A stretch of 50,418 nucleotides of DNA from Gammaproteobacteria bacterium SCGC AG-212-F23. GTDB taxonomy: Bacteria; Pseudomonadota; Gammaproteobacteria; DSM-16500. Of the stretch, positions 26,881 through 35,870 are shown piece by piece. The notes under the pieces are model-generated. The model saw only the letters and a program-made list of their open reading frames with translations. It did not search any database and was not told the origin of the DNA. Position 1 is the first letter of the stretch. Each line of letters begins with the position of its first letter. The DNA is taken from assembly GCA_001644445.1 (NCBI GenBank), contig LSTE01000060.1, positions 1 through 50,418 on the forward strand. The letters are read 5' to 3'. Position numbers and translations under genes: made by a program.

Positions 26881-27144
26881 TTATCGACGGCATTCATTAT
26901 ATCTCTCATTTCTATATACCCGATTACACTTCACTCTATTATCGTTTCCTTCTCTGTTATTATAATATCCTTCGTGATATTCATAGTTGTATCTAGAGTT
27001 ATATGGGTTTGGATAGTAAGCACCATCGTTCTCATCTGGGCCAAAAGCAATATAGCTTCCTTCAGAATTTGCTGTACTCATCACACCTGTGACTAATATG
27101 CCCGCAAATAGCATTAGCATAGCTCTTCGTGAGAATATTTTCAT
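26881..27144 (-). CDS. Small exported Tyr/Asn/Arg-rich protein
   Basis: I do not recognise a family. The first 27 residues form a signal peptide with an RR pair and hydrophobic core (MLMLFAGILVTGVMSTA). The mature 60 residues are rich in Tyr, Asn, Gly and Arg (NPYNSRYNYEYHEGYYNN) and contain two Cys near the end, one of them two residues from the end of the chain. The protein is probably periplasmic or extracellular. It lies 28 bases after a tiny membrane protein gene on the same strand and may be cotranscribed with it. A good GGAGG lies ahead of the ATG. Confidence 0.65.
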   Translation of the reverse strand: MKIFSRRAMLMLFAGILVTGVMSTANSEGSYIAFGPDENDGAYYPNPYNSRYNYEYHEGYYNNREGNDNRVKCNRVYRNERYNECRR

Positions 27145-27172
27145 ACAAAATACCTCCCCTTCTTGAAAGGAA

Positions 27173-27331
27173 TTAAATTCTACCCATTAAAAACAATATC
27201 AATAGTATTAGTAATATTGTTCCTATAATACCGCCAGGATAGTAACCCCAACTTCGGCTATAAGGCCATGTTGGAATAACACCCAGTAAGATAAGTACTA
27301 GAACAATTAACAAAACGGTAGTTAGTGACAT
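27173..27331 (-). CDS. DUF3309 small membrane protein, 52 residues
   Basis: The short frame encodes two hydrophobic helices (residues about 5-19 and 34-49) joined by the family loop GVIPTWPYSRSWGYYPGG, which is the DUF3309 pattern. The ATG follows GGGGGTGAT. Such proteins occur in many proteobacteria, often in stress-induced loci, with no known function. It is the first gene of a small same-strand pair with the Tyr-rich exported protein. Confidence 0.85.
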   Translation of the reverse strand: MSLTTVLLIVLVLILLGVIPTWPYSRSWGYYPGGIIGTILLILLILFLMGRI

Positions 27332-27517
27332 AAAATCACCCCCTGATAAGAGTCATTATACGCCTTTATATGGTAAGTAAATGGTTGAATTATTTAAATC
27401 AATATAATTATATAGTTATTAAAGATTAATAACATTCATATCAGACAGATAGTTGGAAAATTTTGCATTTGAGAGTAATATACATTTAGTAAAAACCGCA
27501 GAATATGGGTGCACATA

Positions 27518-28813
27518 ATGTTAGCAAGAGATACAACATCATCTAGCAAAAAACATGAGAGAGAAGTTTCAGATGAAAGTGATATCCCACCTTCTAAAAA
27601 ATCAAAACATGTTCCTCCCGCTTCATCAAAAGATGAAAAAAATTCTTCAACAGCAGCAGTTCAACAAAAGCTTCATGTGACAAATGTTTCCGCCACAATT
27701 GATCTTAATCATAGCACAGAAAATTCTGATGCAGATTTACCTACTGACATCAAACAGATTGCCGCGCAACTTGAAATGCTATGTGAAAAGAATGCATCCA
27801 TGCCCATACAAGAAGATGTATTTCGTATTGCAAATAAATGCGAAATGTCTGTTACTGACTATATAAAACGATGCCATACTTATCTTATAGATAATAATAC
27901 TATGGAAAAATTACTTACCCCTGATCTATTGATCCAAATATTAATTTATATGTCACGATATTATCAACACACATCTTATCGCATAACACCTTTAAACTTT
28001 CATCGTTTGTTTGCAACAGCGTGTTCATTGGCAATCTCCTTAATCGATAAGGATGTTGCATTACGCTATAATCTAGTAGACATACTTGGTATTCGCTCAG
28101 GATTAGCTGATTTACAATTTCGATATTTGGATGCTATTTATAATGATCTTTACATTGATCATGATACGTTTAATTTATGGAAAGCTAATATAAATCATTT
28201 TGAAAAACTATTTATTAATGAAGACATAGATTGTGGTGTTCTTTTTGATAATTTCGATAAAGGGATACGAAAAAAAATACAACCTTTTGATGATACTGTT
28301 TATTCTGTTAAAAAAATGCTTTATAATCTTGGCTTAGGATTAACAGCAGGAATCACGATAGATACCTTTATTGCTGCTTACATATATTTTAACAATTATT
28401 TGGATTTTCATCTCAAAACATACCAAAAAAAATTAGATCCCCGATATATCGCTTTTTATCTTGCTGGCAGTTTATGGCTTGCTAATTATTATTATGATTC
28501 ATGTTTTCCTAAAGTAATGCGAGATAAAACTACTGATAATATTATTTTTGATGCAAAAGAATATGATAATCATCTTGAAGAATTCGCTACTCTCACTCAT
28601 ATGACCCCCAGTATGTTGGAGGAAGCAAGTGATGCCATCATATGTTATCAACCAGATAAGGATTTACATTCGGGCATTAAAGATGTCCACATAGGGCAAG
28701 CAACTTATAATCAGTATCGGAAATGGTTATGTTCGGTATCTTCAAACAACACCGCATCAACGTCAACTTCATCAATAACGACCTCAACAAAAACACCAAA
28801 ACTTTCCAATTAA
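27518..28813 (+). CDS. Cyclin-like protein with two cyclin boxes and an NLS-like stretch
   Basis: Residues 1-60 are polar and disordered, with basic clusters KKHER (11-15) and PPSKKSKH (24-31) that resemble a bipartite nuclear localisation signal. Residues about 100-225 fit a cyclin box of the Pho80 type: LNFHRLFATACSLAISLIDKD followed by YNLVDILGIRSGLADLQFRYLDAIYNDLYI, where cyclins have HRLL..A, GI and LE.LFL positions. Residues about 265-385 (FIAAYIYFNNYL... YIAFYLAGSLWLANYYYD) look like a second cyclin fold. The tail is Ser/Thr-rich. The start is the ATG at 27518 rather than a GTG three codons earlier. The protein is probably a host-directed effector that binds cyclin-dependent kinases, which is inference. 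Confidence 0.75.
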   Translation: MLARDTTSSSKKHEREVSDESDIPPSKKSKHVPPASSKDEKNSSTAAVQQKLHVTNVSATIDLNHSTENSDADLPTDIKQIAAQLEMLCEKNASMPIQEDVFRIANKCEMSVTDYIKRCHTYLIDNNTMEKLLTPDLLIQILIYMSRYYQHTSYRITPLNFHRLFATACSLAISLIDKDVALRYNLVDILGIRSGLADLQFRYLDAIYNDLYIDHDTFNLWKANINHFEKLFINEDIDCGVLFDNFDKGIRKKIQPFDDTVYSVKKMLYNLGLGLTAGITIDTFIAAYIYFNNYLDFHLKTYQKKLDPRYIAFYLAGSLWLANYYYDSCFPKVMRDKTTDNIIFDAKEYDNHLEEFATLTHMTPSMLEEASDAIICYQPDKDLHSGIKDVHIGQATYNQYRKWLCSVSSNNTASTSTSSITTSTKTPKLSN

Positions 28814-28920
28814 ATGGTGAACGTCAATCGGCTTTAGAGCACATATGCAGCTTATCTAAACGAATGAATTTTTCTGAGTTGACATGGGTTGTTGCGCTCA
28901 ATTCATTGTGCTGTATCCCG

Positions 28921-30297
28921 TTAAAAGCGCATAATGAGATCAGTCGCTACCGTAAATTGGTTTTGACGTAATCCATTGTTATAAGGTGTTGCTCGTGTTG
29001 CGAGTTCATAACGTATTTCTGGGCGTATTTCGATGAGATTAGTAAATTGATGGGTAACACCTGCTGTAAAGCTCGCATATGCTGTCGCAAAGCCTGAGCG
29101 TTCACCATTGATATCATCTAGATAATCTGTACGCAACGATAAAAAATCTTTTTGCGCAAATTTATATTCAGTGTAATTAACAAATCCAATTTCAGAAGAT
29201 ATACCAGGAATAATTGTACCACATCCGCCACCACCAGCAAAAAAACGTGGAGGACCAAAAATACATGTGCCGCCCATAGGAGAATTTTTTTGATAGATAT
29301 AATAAGACTCTGTTGCGGTAAAAAAACTTTCGGTAAAACGATGTGTCCATGTTAAATTAAATTCTTGTAGATTATCATGATGACCCTTAAAACTGCCGCC
29401 ATTCCAGGAATCAACACCACCCCATAGTGAATCATTATTATTTTTTGAAACCCAGCGTACCATAGCTTGCCCAGTTGGTATATGTTTGCCCGCAGCCCAC
29501 GGTGCAACATCATCGCCTGCATGCACACCTAATAGAATAGTCCATTGGTTATTTAATTTGATGGCTGCATTAATACCTGTTTGTGTATATGCATCAAAGG
29601 TAAACATCAATGAGTGCGTAAACAAATAATTCTGAGGTGCTAATTGTGCTTCGATATCAGGGGGAGAGATATAACGTCCCGCAGTGATTACCATACCTTC
29701 CGCAAGATTTGGAATATAAAATTGCGCATACGCTTCTACGGGATCGTACCCGTACATATTATTTTCTTGTAGTAATTGATTACTGAAATAACCTTGTGCA
29801 ATTGTATAACGATAATCGATACCATACAGATTTGATAATCGAAAACCCCAGTCAGCATAATCAGTCTGCACTGTATTAGGTTGACGTTCAATACGTAACA
29901 CAAGTTGATCAAGTTCAGGGCGGTTGGGAACCACATCATAGGAAAGCGGAGCATTTGACTGTTTTGACGTACTGTAATTATACGATGGATTCACCCAACC
30001 ATAAACACGAATGTCATTACTTTGTAATACTGGTAGTACTTTCCATAAAAATTTTGTCGCAGGAAAAATAGGATCCGTATTAGGCACACCTATAGTAGGC
30101 CCAAGATATTCGCTATTAGGGAAAATCGAGTCAAATGGTGCCGGCATCGCACGCCGTGCTGGCTCAGAATGAATGTCTACAGTAGATGGTGGTATAACAG
30201 CAATGGGTGATATTGTGCTTTTTGTTTCATCGGCAATACAGACTTGCGTCATGCAAATAACCGTAGCTCCGAATAAAATAATAAAATTATTTTTCAT
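28921..30297 (-). CDS. BBP2-family outer-membrane beta-barrel protein (OmpL-like porin)
   Basis: A signal peptide (about 1-22) precedes a proline-rich segment and a long beta-barrel domain. Typical pieces are DIRVYGWVNPSYNYSTS, EAYAQFYIPNLAEGMVITAGRY, and the closing strand TVATDLIMRF with terminal Phe. The repeated aromatic, alternating strands and the 458-residue length fit the putative beta-barrel porin-2 (DUF1597) family. It would sit in the outer membrane and pass small solutes of unknown identity. It converges on the cyclin-like gene, with about 107 bases between them that hold nothing I can identify. Confidence 0.88.
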   Translation of the reverse strand: MKNNFIILFGATVICMTQVCIADETKSTISPIAVIPPSTVDIHSEPARRAMPAPFDSIFPNSEYLGPTIGVPNTDPIFPATKFLWKVLPVLQSNDIRVYGWVNPSYNYSTSKQSNAPLSYDVVPNRPELDQLVLRIERQPNTVQTDYADWGFRLSNLYGIDYRYTIAQGYFSNQLLQENNMYGYDPVEAYAQFYIPNLAEGMVITAGRYISPPDIEAQLAPQNYLFTHSLMFTFDAYTQTGINAAIKLNNQWTILLGVHAGDDVAPWAAGKHIPTGQAMVRWVSKNNNDSLWGGVDSWNGGSFKGHHDNLQEFNLTWTHRFTESFFTATESYYIYQKNSPMGGTCIFGPPRFFAGGGGCGTIIPGISSEIGFVNYTEYKFAQKDFLSLRTDYLDDINGERSGFATAYASFTAGVTHQFTNLIEIRPEIRYELATRATPYNNGLRQNQFTVATDLIMRF

Positions 30298-30463
30298 GAT
30301 AACTTTTGTCTTCTCTAAGATTGATTATTACGTAATATTATGTATTACGTATTACATTTTAATAACAGATTTGGCTTCAAGAATTTGGTTTTACATAGTA
30401 AATCCCTGGGAGCACTCATTTTATCTAAAATTCTGGTTATTTGAAATTTAAAATCAGGTGAAG

Positions 30464-30753
30464 TTATGGTTGGTAATTTTCATCCTTTCCATTTTTGCTG
30501 AATGTTTTAGCAATTAATTTATCATTGATAAATTGAAGTTCTATTCGAGCATTTTTATTTTTCCATACGGCTGTCCTGATATCCCAGCAATATTGACGCT
30601 CTCAGAAGAACTAGGCTCTCCCAGAATGGCCACTACTTGTTGAATAGACATATTATTATTGAGTTTATTGAAATTTTCCTGGGTAATTTTGCTACATGCA
30701 AAAAGACTTAGACTTAAAATGGTTATCAAGCCCATTTTATATAGGCGACGCAT
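30464..30753 (-). pseudogene. Frameshifted DUF3862 (BamE-like) lipoprotein
   Basis: The first frame (30753 to about 30574) encodes a lipoprotein signal with lipobox LFAC and the domain start ITQENFNKLNNNMSIQQVVAILGEP. It then runs into an unrelated end (QPYGKIKMLE). Shifting by one base near 30572 restores the family continuation AVWKNKNARIELQFINDK...KTFSKNG, ending at a stop at 30464. The break looks like loss of one base at the SGT/S-AVW junction. It is either a recent pseudogene or a sequencing indel. The intact protein would be an about 95-residue envelope lipoprotein of the SmpA/OmlA fold. Confidence 0.8.
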
Positions 30754-30918
30754 AAATAACCCCTTAAAAAATTATACTAACCCAGTATATCATATTTATT
30801 ATTTACCGCAGATAAAATTGATACATTAACAGCAAGGGTTGTACGTATAAAAAATCAAATGTGATTAATTTAAATATTAACTGTTATTATTACACTATAG
30901 TTTGCCCTTTATAATTTC

Positions 30919-32640
30919 CTAACTTCGTCGAAATAACTTTTTTAATTCGGAAACGGTGCGGGTATTTATTACATCAGTTGCCTCTAACCAACCTCGACGC
31001 GCTTGATAAACACCAAACTTGATATAGTCCATTTGTGATTTGCTATGGGCATCTGAGGAAATAGCCATTTTTAATCGTAATTCTTTGGCGATCTTGCAAT
31101 GAATATCATCCATATCCATGCGTTCTGGTTGAGCATTCAATTCTAAAATACAATTTCGCTCTTTTGCACTTTCCATAATTTTTTCAAGATCAATTTCATA
31201 GGGCTCTCTCTGATTAATTAAGCGTCCTGTAGGATGAGCAAGAATATTAAAAAATGGATTATCCATAGCGCGGATTATACGCCCTGTTTGTTTTTTCGAA
31301 TTCAAATTGAATTTTGAGTGAATTGAACAGACTGTGAAATCTAGTTCTTTTAATATATTTTTTGGTAAATCTAAAGAACCATCCTCTAAAATATCAACTT
31401 CAATCGACTTTAATATTACAATATTTTTTAGCTTTGAATTTAATTTATCAATTAATTTGATTTGAGCAAACAATCTTTTTTCATTTAAACCATGCGCCAT
31501 CGCTAAATGTTTTGAGTGATCAGTAATTGCAATATATTGATAACCTAATTCTTGAGCTTTTTGAGCCATCATTTCAATGCTTGCATCACCATCAGTTGCG
31601 TTTGTATGACAATGTAAATCTCCGCGTATATCTTTTAATGTAATCAAACGAGGCAGTTGGTGTTTTCTAGCTAATTCAATTTCACCTCGATCTTCGCGTA
31701 TTTCTGGCTCTATGTATGCTAAACCAATTTGACGATACATCTCTTCTTCAGTTTTTCCAGCAACTTTTTTGTTACCTTTATAAATACCATATTCATTTAG
31801 CTTAAGATTTTTCTTCTGCGCAAGTTTACGAATAGCGATACTATGTGCTTTAGATCCTGTAAAATAAAGTAATGCCGCACCATAACTCTCTAGTGGTACA
31901 GAGCGTAAATCAACTTGAATACCGGAATGTAAACGAACTGTTGAGCGTGTGTTTCCCTGTGAAACTACAGTTGCAATTTCATCAAAACGGACGAAATATT
32001 CTATAGATTTTTTAGTATCGCTCGATGCAACTACAATATCAAGATCACCGACAGTTTCTTTTCTACGTCTAAAACTACCTGCACATTCTACTTTTTTAAC
32101 ATACTTAGATTTTTTTAAATATTGTATGATGCTTCTTTCTATAGTTATTGCATCTACTAATTTGACACGTTGCGAGTATTCCCTAATATGTTGCATACCA
32201 CTAAGAATTTTCTGTTCGGCTTTTTCACCAAATCCTCTAAGCTTACGTAGCTTACCTGATTCAATGCATTTTTTCAGATCGTTTAAATTTTGAATACCAA
32301 GTTTTTTATGTAATAATTGAACGCGTTTGGGCCCTAGTCCTTCAATTTTTAAAAGTTCGTTTAATACAGGTGGAACCCGTTTTTCCATTTTTTTTAGTAG
32401 AGGTAATTCACCTGTTTTAACAATAATTCTAATTTTTTCTGCAAGATCTTTACCAATACCAGGAAGCCCTGTTAAGTCACCGCCATCTTCAACAAGATCT
32501 GCTGCGTTATGCGATAATCCACCAATAACGCGCGCGGCATTACGATAAGCACGAATACGAAAAGGATTTTCATTTGCTATTTCTAACAAATTAGCAAGTT
32601 TATTAAATATATTTGCGATTTCTATATTGTGAATAGCCAT
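30919..32640 (-). CDS. polX: DNA polymerase X with PHP domain
   Basis: Bacterial PolX fills short gaps in base-excision repair and has 3'-5' exonuclease/AP-endonuclease activity in its PHP domain. Helix-hairpin-helix motifs lie at about 55-65 (GLPGIGKDLA) and 98-110 (IEGLGPKRV). The polymerase active site GSFRRRKETVGDLDIVV has Asp199 and Asp201, with a third Asp at 244. The PHP domain begins RGDLHCHTNATDG (His343, His345) and continues through ITDHSKH, LAHPTGR and ISSDAHS. Length is 573 residues. The start at 32640 follows AAGAAGA. It is the last gene of a same-strand run and lies 38 bases after its neighbour. Confidence 0.94.
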   Translation of the reverse strand: MAIHNIEIANIFNKLANLLEIANENPFRIRAYRNAARVIGGLSHNAADLVEDGGDLTGLPGIGKDLAEKIRIIVKTGELPLLKKMEKRVPPVLNELLKIEGLGPKRVQLLHKKLGIQNLNDLKKCIESGKLRKLRGFGEKAEQKILSGMQHIREYSQRVKLVDAITIERSIIQYLKKSKYVKKVECAGSFRRRKETVGDLDIVVASSDTKKSIEYFVRFDEIATVVSQGNTRSTVRLHSGIQVDLRSVPLESYGAALLYFTGSKAHSIAIRKLAQKKNLKLNEYGIYKGNKKVAGKTEEEMYRQIGLAYIEPEIREDRGEIELARKHQLPRLITLKDIRGDLHCHTNATDGDASIEMMAQKAQELGYQYIAITDHSKHLAMAHGLNEKRLFAQIKLIDKLNSKLKNIVILKSIEVDILEDGSLDLPKNILKELDFTVCSIHSKFNLNSKKQTGRIIRAMDNPFFNILAHPTGRLINQREPYEIDLEKIMESAKERNCILELNAQPERMDMDDIHCKIAKELRLKMAISSDAHSKSQMDYIKFGVYQARRGWLEATDVINTRTVSELKKLFRRS

Positions 32641-32678
32641 ATATCTTCTTAGCACTTATTGCATTATATTAATTGCTA

Positions 32679-34850
32679 TTATAACGAGTATAATCTGTAT
32701 TTCATTTGTTTATATAGTGAATATTTTACTAATTTCTTATAGATATGCTCTTTTATATTTTTTGGGTGCTGTAAATTCATTCTTATTAAATAAGAATTAT
32801 ATTGGTTATCATTAGCCAAAAACAACATGGCTCTACATAGCAATACAATAAAACTACATTTATTGTGATTTTTAATAAAAATCAGCGCTGATTGTAATGT
32901 TTGTTCTTCATTTGTTAAATCACTGCCGAATGGATAAGCTTTTAATAAACTCTTCTTAACAAGACTACGCATATGAGATTCAATATGCTCTGATGTATTG
33001 TTACGAAAACATGCTGGAATTTGGTAATTTTTGGGTAATTTCCCATATTTTTTAGCTTTTACAAGCAAATCGTTTTGAAAACGTGAATCAGTGATATTCA
33101 AAATTGACTTGATCACTTCAGAGTCGGTTTTGCTTCTGCAATCAGCAATTCCATATTCTGTCACCACAATATCACGTAAATAACGAGGAATAGTTTGACT
33201 GGGAAAATCCCAGACAATATTTGATTTCAGTTTATTTTTATGTTTCCTCACACTACGGCAAATAATAATAGATCTCGCGCCTTCCAATTGATGCGCCATA
33301 TTAACAAAATCAAATTGTCCGCCTACACCACTCACCTCTTGTAAATTCTCTAACGTATCTGAGATAATAGCTCCGCCTAATGTTATCATCATTGCCGAGT
33401 TAATAAATCTAGCGTGTTGACGTTGTAACTGCGACAATTCCTGCGACCAAGAAACGGTATTAGTTCTAGATATTGCAGTCATTGTAATATGTTGTAATTC
33501 AGAAGATGACATATTATGTAATTGTTTGTAAAATTCGGCACTGCCAAGAAAAAAAGCAGCGTGAATAATAGTGCCTGTTTTTAATTTATCGCCAAGACAA
33601 TTATCTAATATTTTCTTCTTTGTAGATGGATTAGATAAATCAGCTGCTATGGATTCCCCAGAAGATAGAATCAAGCTTCCCGAACTATAATGAATTTCTG
33701 GGCGAAAAATTCCAAAATCTAACAAAAATGCTACATCATCCATAGTTAATTTTAAATTAATAATTTTATTTTCTATTAAAGTATCAATCAATTCTGGCGT
33801 TACTATTTCATTTATTTTTTGTAAGTTTAAAAGTCGTTGCAGTCCGGCATGGTCATATACTTGTTTTTTTAAAACACCTTCGTTGTAAAGATGAAGATAG
33901 CCATCGCTTAACATTTCTGTGGATGCGTACAATCCTTTGTCGAAATTACCAAATTCCCCTGTAGACCGTAGGATTTTTCCAAATTTTTCGTGTACAGCAA
34001 ATTTTTTTAATAAATCTTGGTATTGCTTATTTTCACGATGACGCATGATTAATGCACTACTCACCGCATTACTCAATTTTCCAATGCCAATTTGTATGCA
34101 GCTATCATCCTTCACTAAACAACTGGCATATAATCCTATCAAATGATCTTGTATTGACAGTTCTTCATTAGGAATTGAAAACAGTGTTTTATAATAGCCT
34201 GTATCAACAATATGAGTAAAATCTTCCGATGTAACAATTGCATCTTTGCCAAGCATAAAAGGCAATTTTAAATTTACCTCACCAATAATAGCAATTTTTT
34301 TGTTATTAGTTTCAGATTGCTTGAGTTGGCGTACAACGCCATGAAACAAATCCGTATTACAGCTTAAACTATAAGACGATGAACCCGTCGTTGCATGCGC
34401 AACTTGCTGGGCTAAGACGTTGATTCCGTAAGGTTCTAAATCGTGAATAACATTGCTATAGCTACTGCAAACATAATTTTGTTGCGCATAATGATTATTT
34501 AAATAATTGCCTGGGGTAAAAAAAAATTCGACTACTTGTATATTGTCAGGCAATTTTTGCAATTTCCTGGCTTTTTCATAGAGAGGATCTTCATAATCTT
34601 GAAGTACTCTGTCAACGATAGGTCCTGCAAATCGCTCTTCTAAATCATTGGTAAATACAGGTCTAGCCAATGTAAGCGCTGTGACAATAGTCAGTTTAAT
34701 AGATGAATCATTTTCAGAAATTTTATATAAAGCATTTAATAAGCCAATCGGTTTGCCAATGCCTAAAGGAACGCCGATAACTATAGACATACCGACATGG
34801 TCTATAATCTGTTGCGCTGTATTTTCATAATTTTCAGAATAAATAGTCAT
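32679..34850 (-). CDS. Acetyl-CoA hydrolase/transferase family protein, long form
   Basis: The C-terminal half contains the CoA-transferase family signature: ASTEMLSDGYLHLYNEGVL, with the likely catalytic Glu, then GVGGQFDFVNMAHQLEGARSI and IVVTEYGIADCRSKTDSEV. The N-terminal half has the matching acetyl-CoA hydrolase N domain (VGMSIVIGVPLGIGKP). At 723 residues it is much longer than the roughly 430-550 of classic acetate or 4-hydroxybutyrate CoA-transferases. The extra length is divided between a middle insertion and about 100 C-terminal residues. Long forms are known from Legionella relatives. The substrate is unknown. Confidence 0.85.
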   Translation of the reverse strand: MTIYSENYENTAQQIIDHVGMSIVIGVPLGIGKPIGLLNALYKISENDSSIKLTIVTALTLARPVFTNDLEERFAGPIVDRVLQDYEDPLYEKARKLQKLPDNIQVVEFFFTPGNYLNNHYAQQNYVCSSYSNVIHDLEPYGINVLAQQVAHATTGSSSYSLSCNTDLFHGVVRQLKQSETNNKKIAIIGEVNLKLPFMLGKDAIVTSEDFTHIVDTGYYKTLFSIPNEELSIQDHLIGLYASCLVKDDSCIQIGIGKLSNAVSSALIMRHRENKQYQDLLKKFAVHEKFGKILRSTGEFGNFDKGLYASTEMLSDGYLHLYNEGVLKKQVYDHAGLQRLLNLQKINEIVTPELIDTLIENKIINLKLTMDDVAFLLDFGIFRPEIHYSSGSLILSSGESIAADLSNPSTKKKILDNCLGDKLKTGTIIHAAFFLGSAEFYKQLHNMSSSELQHITMTAISRTNTVSWSQELSQLQRQHARFINSAMMITLGGAIISDTLENLQEVSGVGGQFDFVNMAHQLEGARSIIICRSVRKHKNKLKSNIVWDFPSQTIPRYLRDIVVTEYGIADCRSKTDSEVIKSILNITDSRFQNDLLVKAKKYGKLPKNYQIPACFRNNTSEHIESHMRSLVKKSLLKAYPFGSDLTNEEQTLQSALIFIKNHNKCSFIVLLCRAMLFLANDNQYNSYLIRMNLQHPKNIKEHIYKKLVKYSLYKQMKYRLYSL

Positions 34851-34873
34851 AATGAGAAATCTTAATTATCAAT

Positions 34874-35674
34874 TCATTTAACTTTGTTCTTTTTAATCTG
34901 AACTGGGACATTCATAATAACTGCAAATGTTTTCATACTTTGTGCGCCTACTATCATATAACGTGGTTGCGCCATTGGATTTTCTGATCTCGCTGTATGA
35001 CGATCATCAATACTAAAAGCCATGATGTAGCCGGCTTTTGCTGCTTCTTGCTCTAGATAATCATCATAAATACCATAAGGCCATGCTAATAGAGTTACTT
35101 TTGTTCCGAGCTTGTCTTCCAAGATTTTTTTAGAGGTAAAAAGCTGGACGTGAACTAATTTCTGATACTCACTGACTGAAAGTCTTCTTTTTTCTTGTTT
35201 AAAATTAGGATGCCAATATGTATGGTCTTGAATATCAAATAATCCTGTTTTTTGTAATTCTTTTAGTTGTTCCCATGTTAATGCATGAGCGCCATGAGAA
35301 ATAGTCAACGGATAGATGAATAATGTAACAGGAATATTGTATTTACGCACTAGCGGCAACATATAAGTATAAACAGATTCCCAACCATCATCTGCTGTGA
35401 TTACCACAGCTTTTGCGGGTAATGATATGTCTTTTCCCTGCAGATAACTGACTAAATCTTTAAGAGGAATAACTGTATAACCATTTTCTTTAAGCCACTT
35501 GAGTTGTGTTGCAAATTTTTCAGGTGTAATTGACATGCTTCCTGGGATAGTCGGATTAAAATTATGATACGTCAGAATAGGCACACGGGTACTATTTTCA
35601 GCAAATACTAAAGTAGACCCGATAGCAATAAATAAAAAAATAATTTTAAATAAAATGCGAATAGAACGATTCAT
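34874..35674 (-). CDS. Exported polysaccharide deacetylase (NodB domain)
   Basis: A signal peptide (1-25) is followed by the deacetylase fold. TADDGW at 93-98 stands for the TFDDG motif with the catalytic and metal Asp. His151 and His155 in DHTYWHP are metal ligands. LLAWPYGIYDD supplies the third motif. PILTYHNF at the start is typical of PgaB/IcaB-like enzymes that remove N-acetyl groups from surface polysaccharide. The product is probably periplasmic. It lies 23 bases before the CoA-transferase-like gene, pointing to cotranscription. Confidence 0.92.
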   Translation of the reverse strand: MNRSIRILFKIIFLFIAIGSTLVFAENSTRVPILTYHNFNPTIPGSMSITPEKFATQLKWLKENGYTVIPLKDLVSYLQGKDISLPAKAVVITADDGWESVYTYMLPLVRKYNIPVTLFIYPLTISHGAHALTWEQLKELQKTGLFDIQDHTYWHPNFKQEKRRLSVSEYQKLVHVQLFTSKKILEDKLGTKVTLLAWPYGIYDDYLEQEAAKAGYIMAFSIDDRHTARSENPMAQPRYMIVGAQSMKTFAVIMNVPVQIKKNKVK

Positions 35675-35686
35675 CTTAAATATCCT

Positions 35687-35827
35687 CTAATATCCATTTG
35701 TTAAATTAAGTTTCATAATATGATGTGGCACAGGATCACATATAAACACATCTAAAATGGTAACTAATCCGTCTGTTTCTCTATATTTGATATATTCGTT
35801 ATCAGTGTTTCTAAAAACATTTGTCAT
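35687..35827 (-). CDS. Possible 46-residue protein, unknown
   Basis: A frame of 46 codons opens with ATG at 35827 and ends 12 bases before the deacetylase start. The product looks protein-like, with a mixed charged and hydrophobic make-up (YRETDGLVTILDVFICD), but it has no convincing ribosome site and no family that I recognise. It fills most of the gap in a same-strand run, which slightly favours it being real. It could equally be a remnant. Confidence 0.3.
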   Translation of the reverse strand: MTNVFRNTDNEYIKYRETDGLVTILDVFICDPVPHHIMKLNLTNGY

Positions 35828-35870
35828 TAATAAATAAATGGTTTATCGCCATTTTGCAAGTGATCATTTA

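Noticed and set aside
28723-28971. 82-codon plus-strand frame overlapping the end of the cyclin-like gene and the porin gene
   Set aside because: Most of it overlaps two better supported genes, and it has no ribosome site or family likeness.
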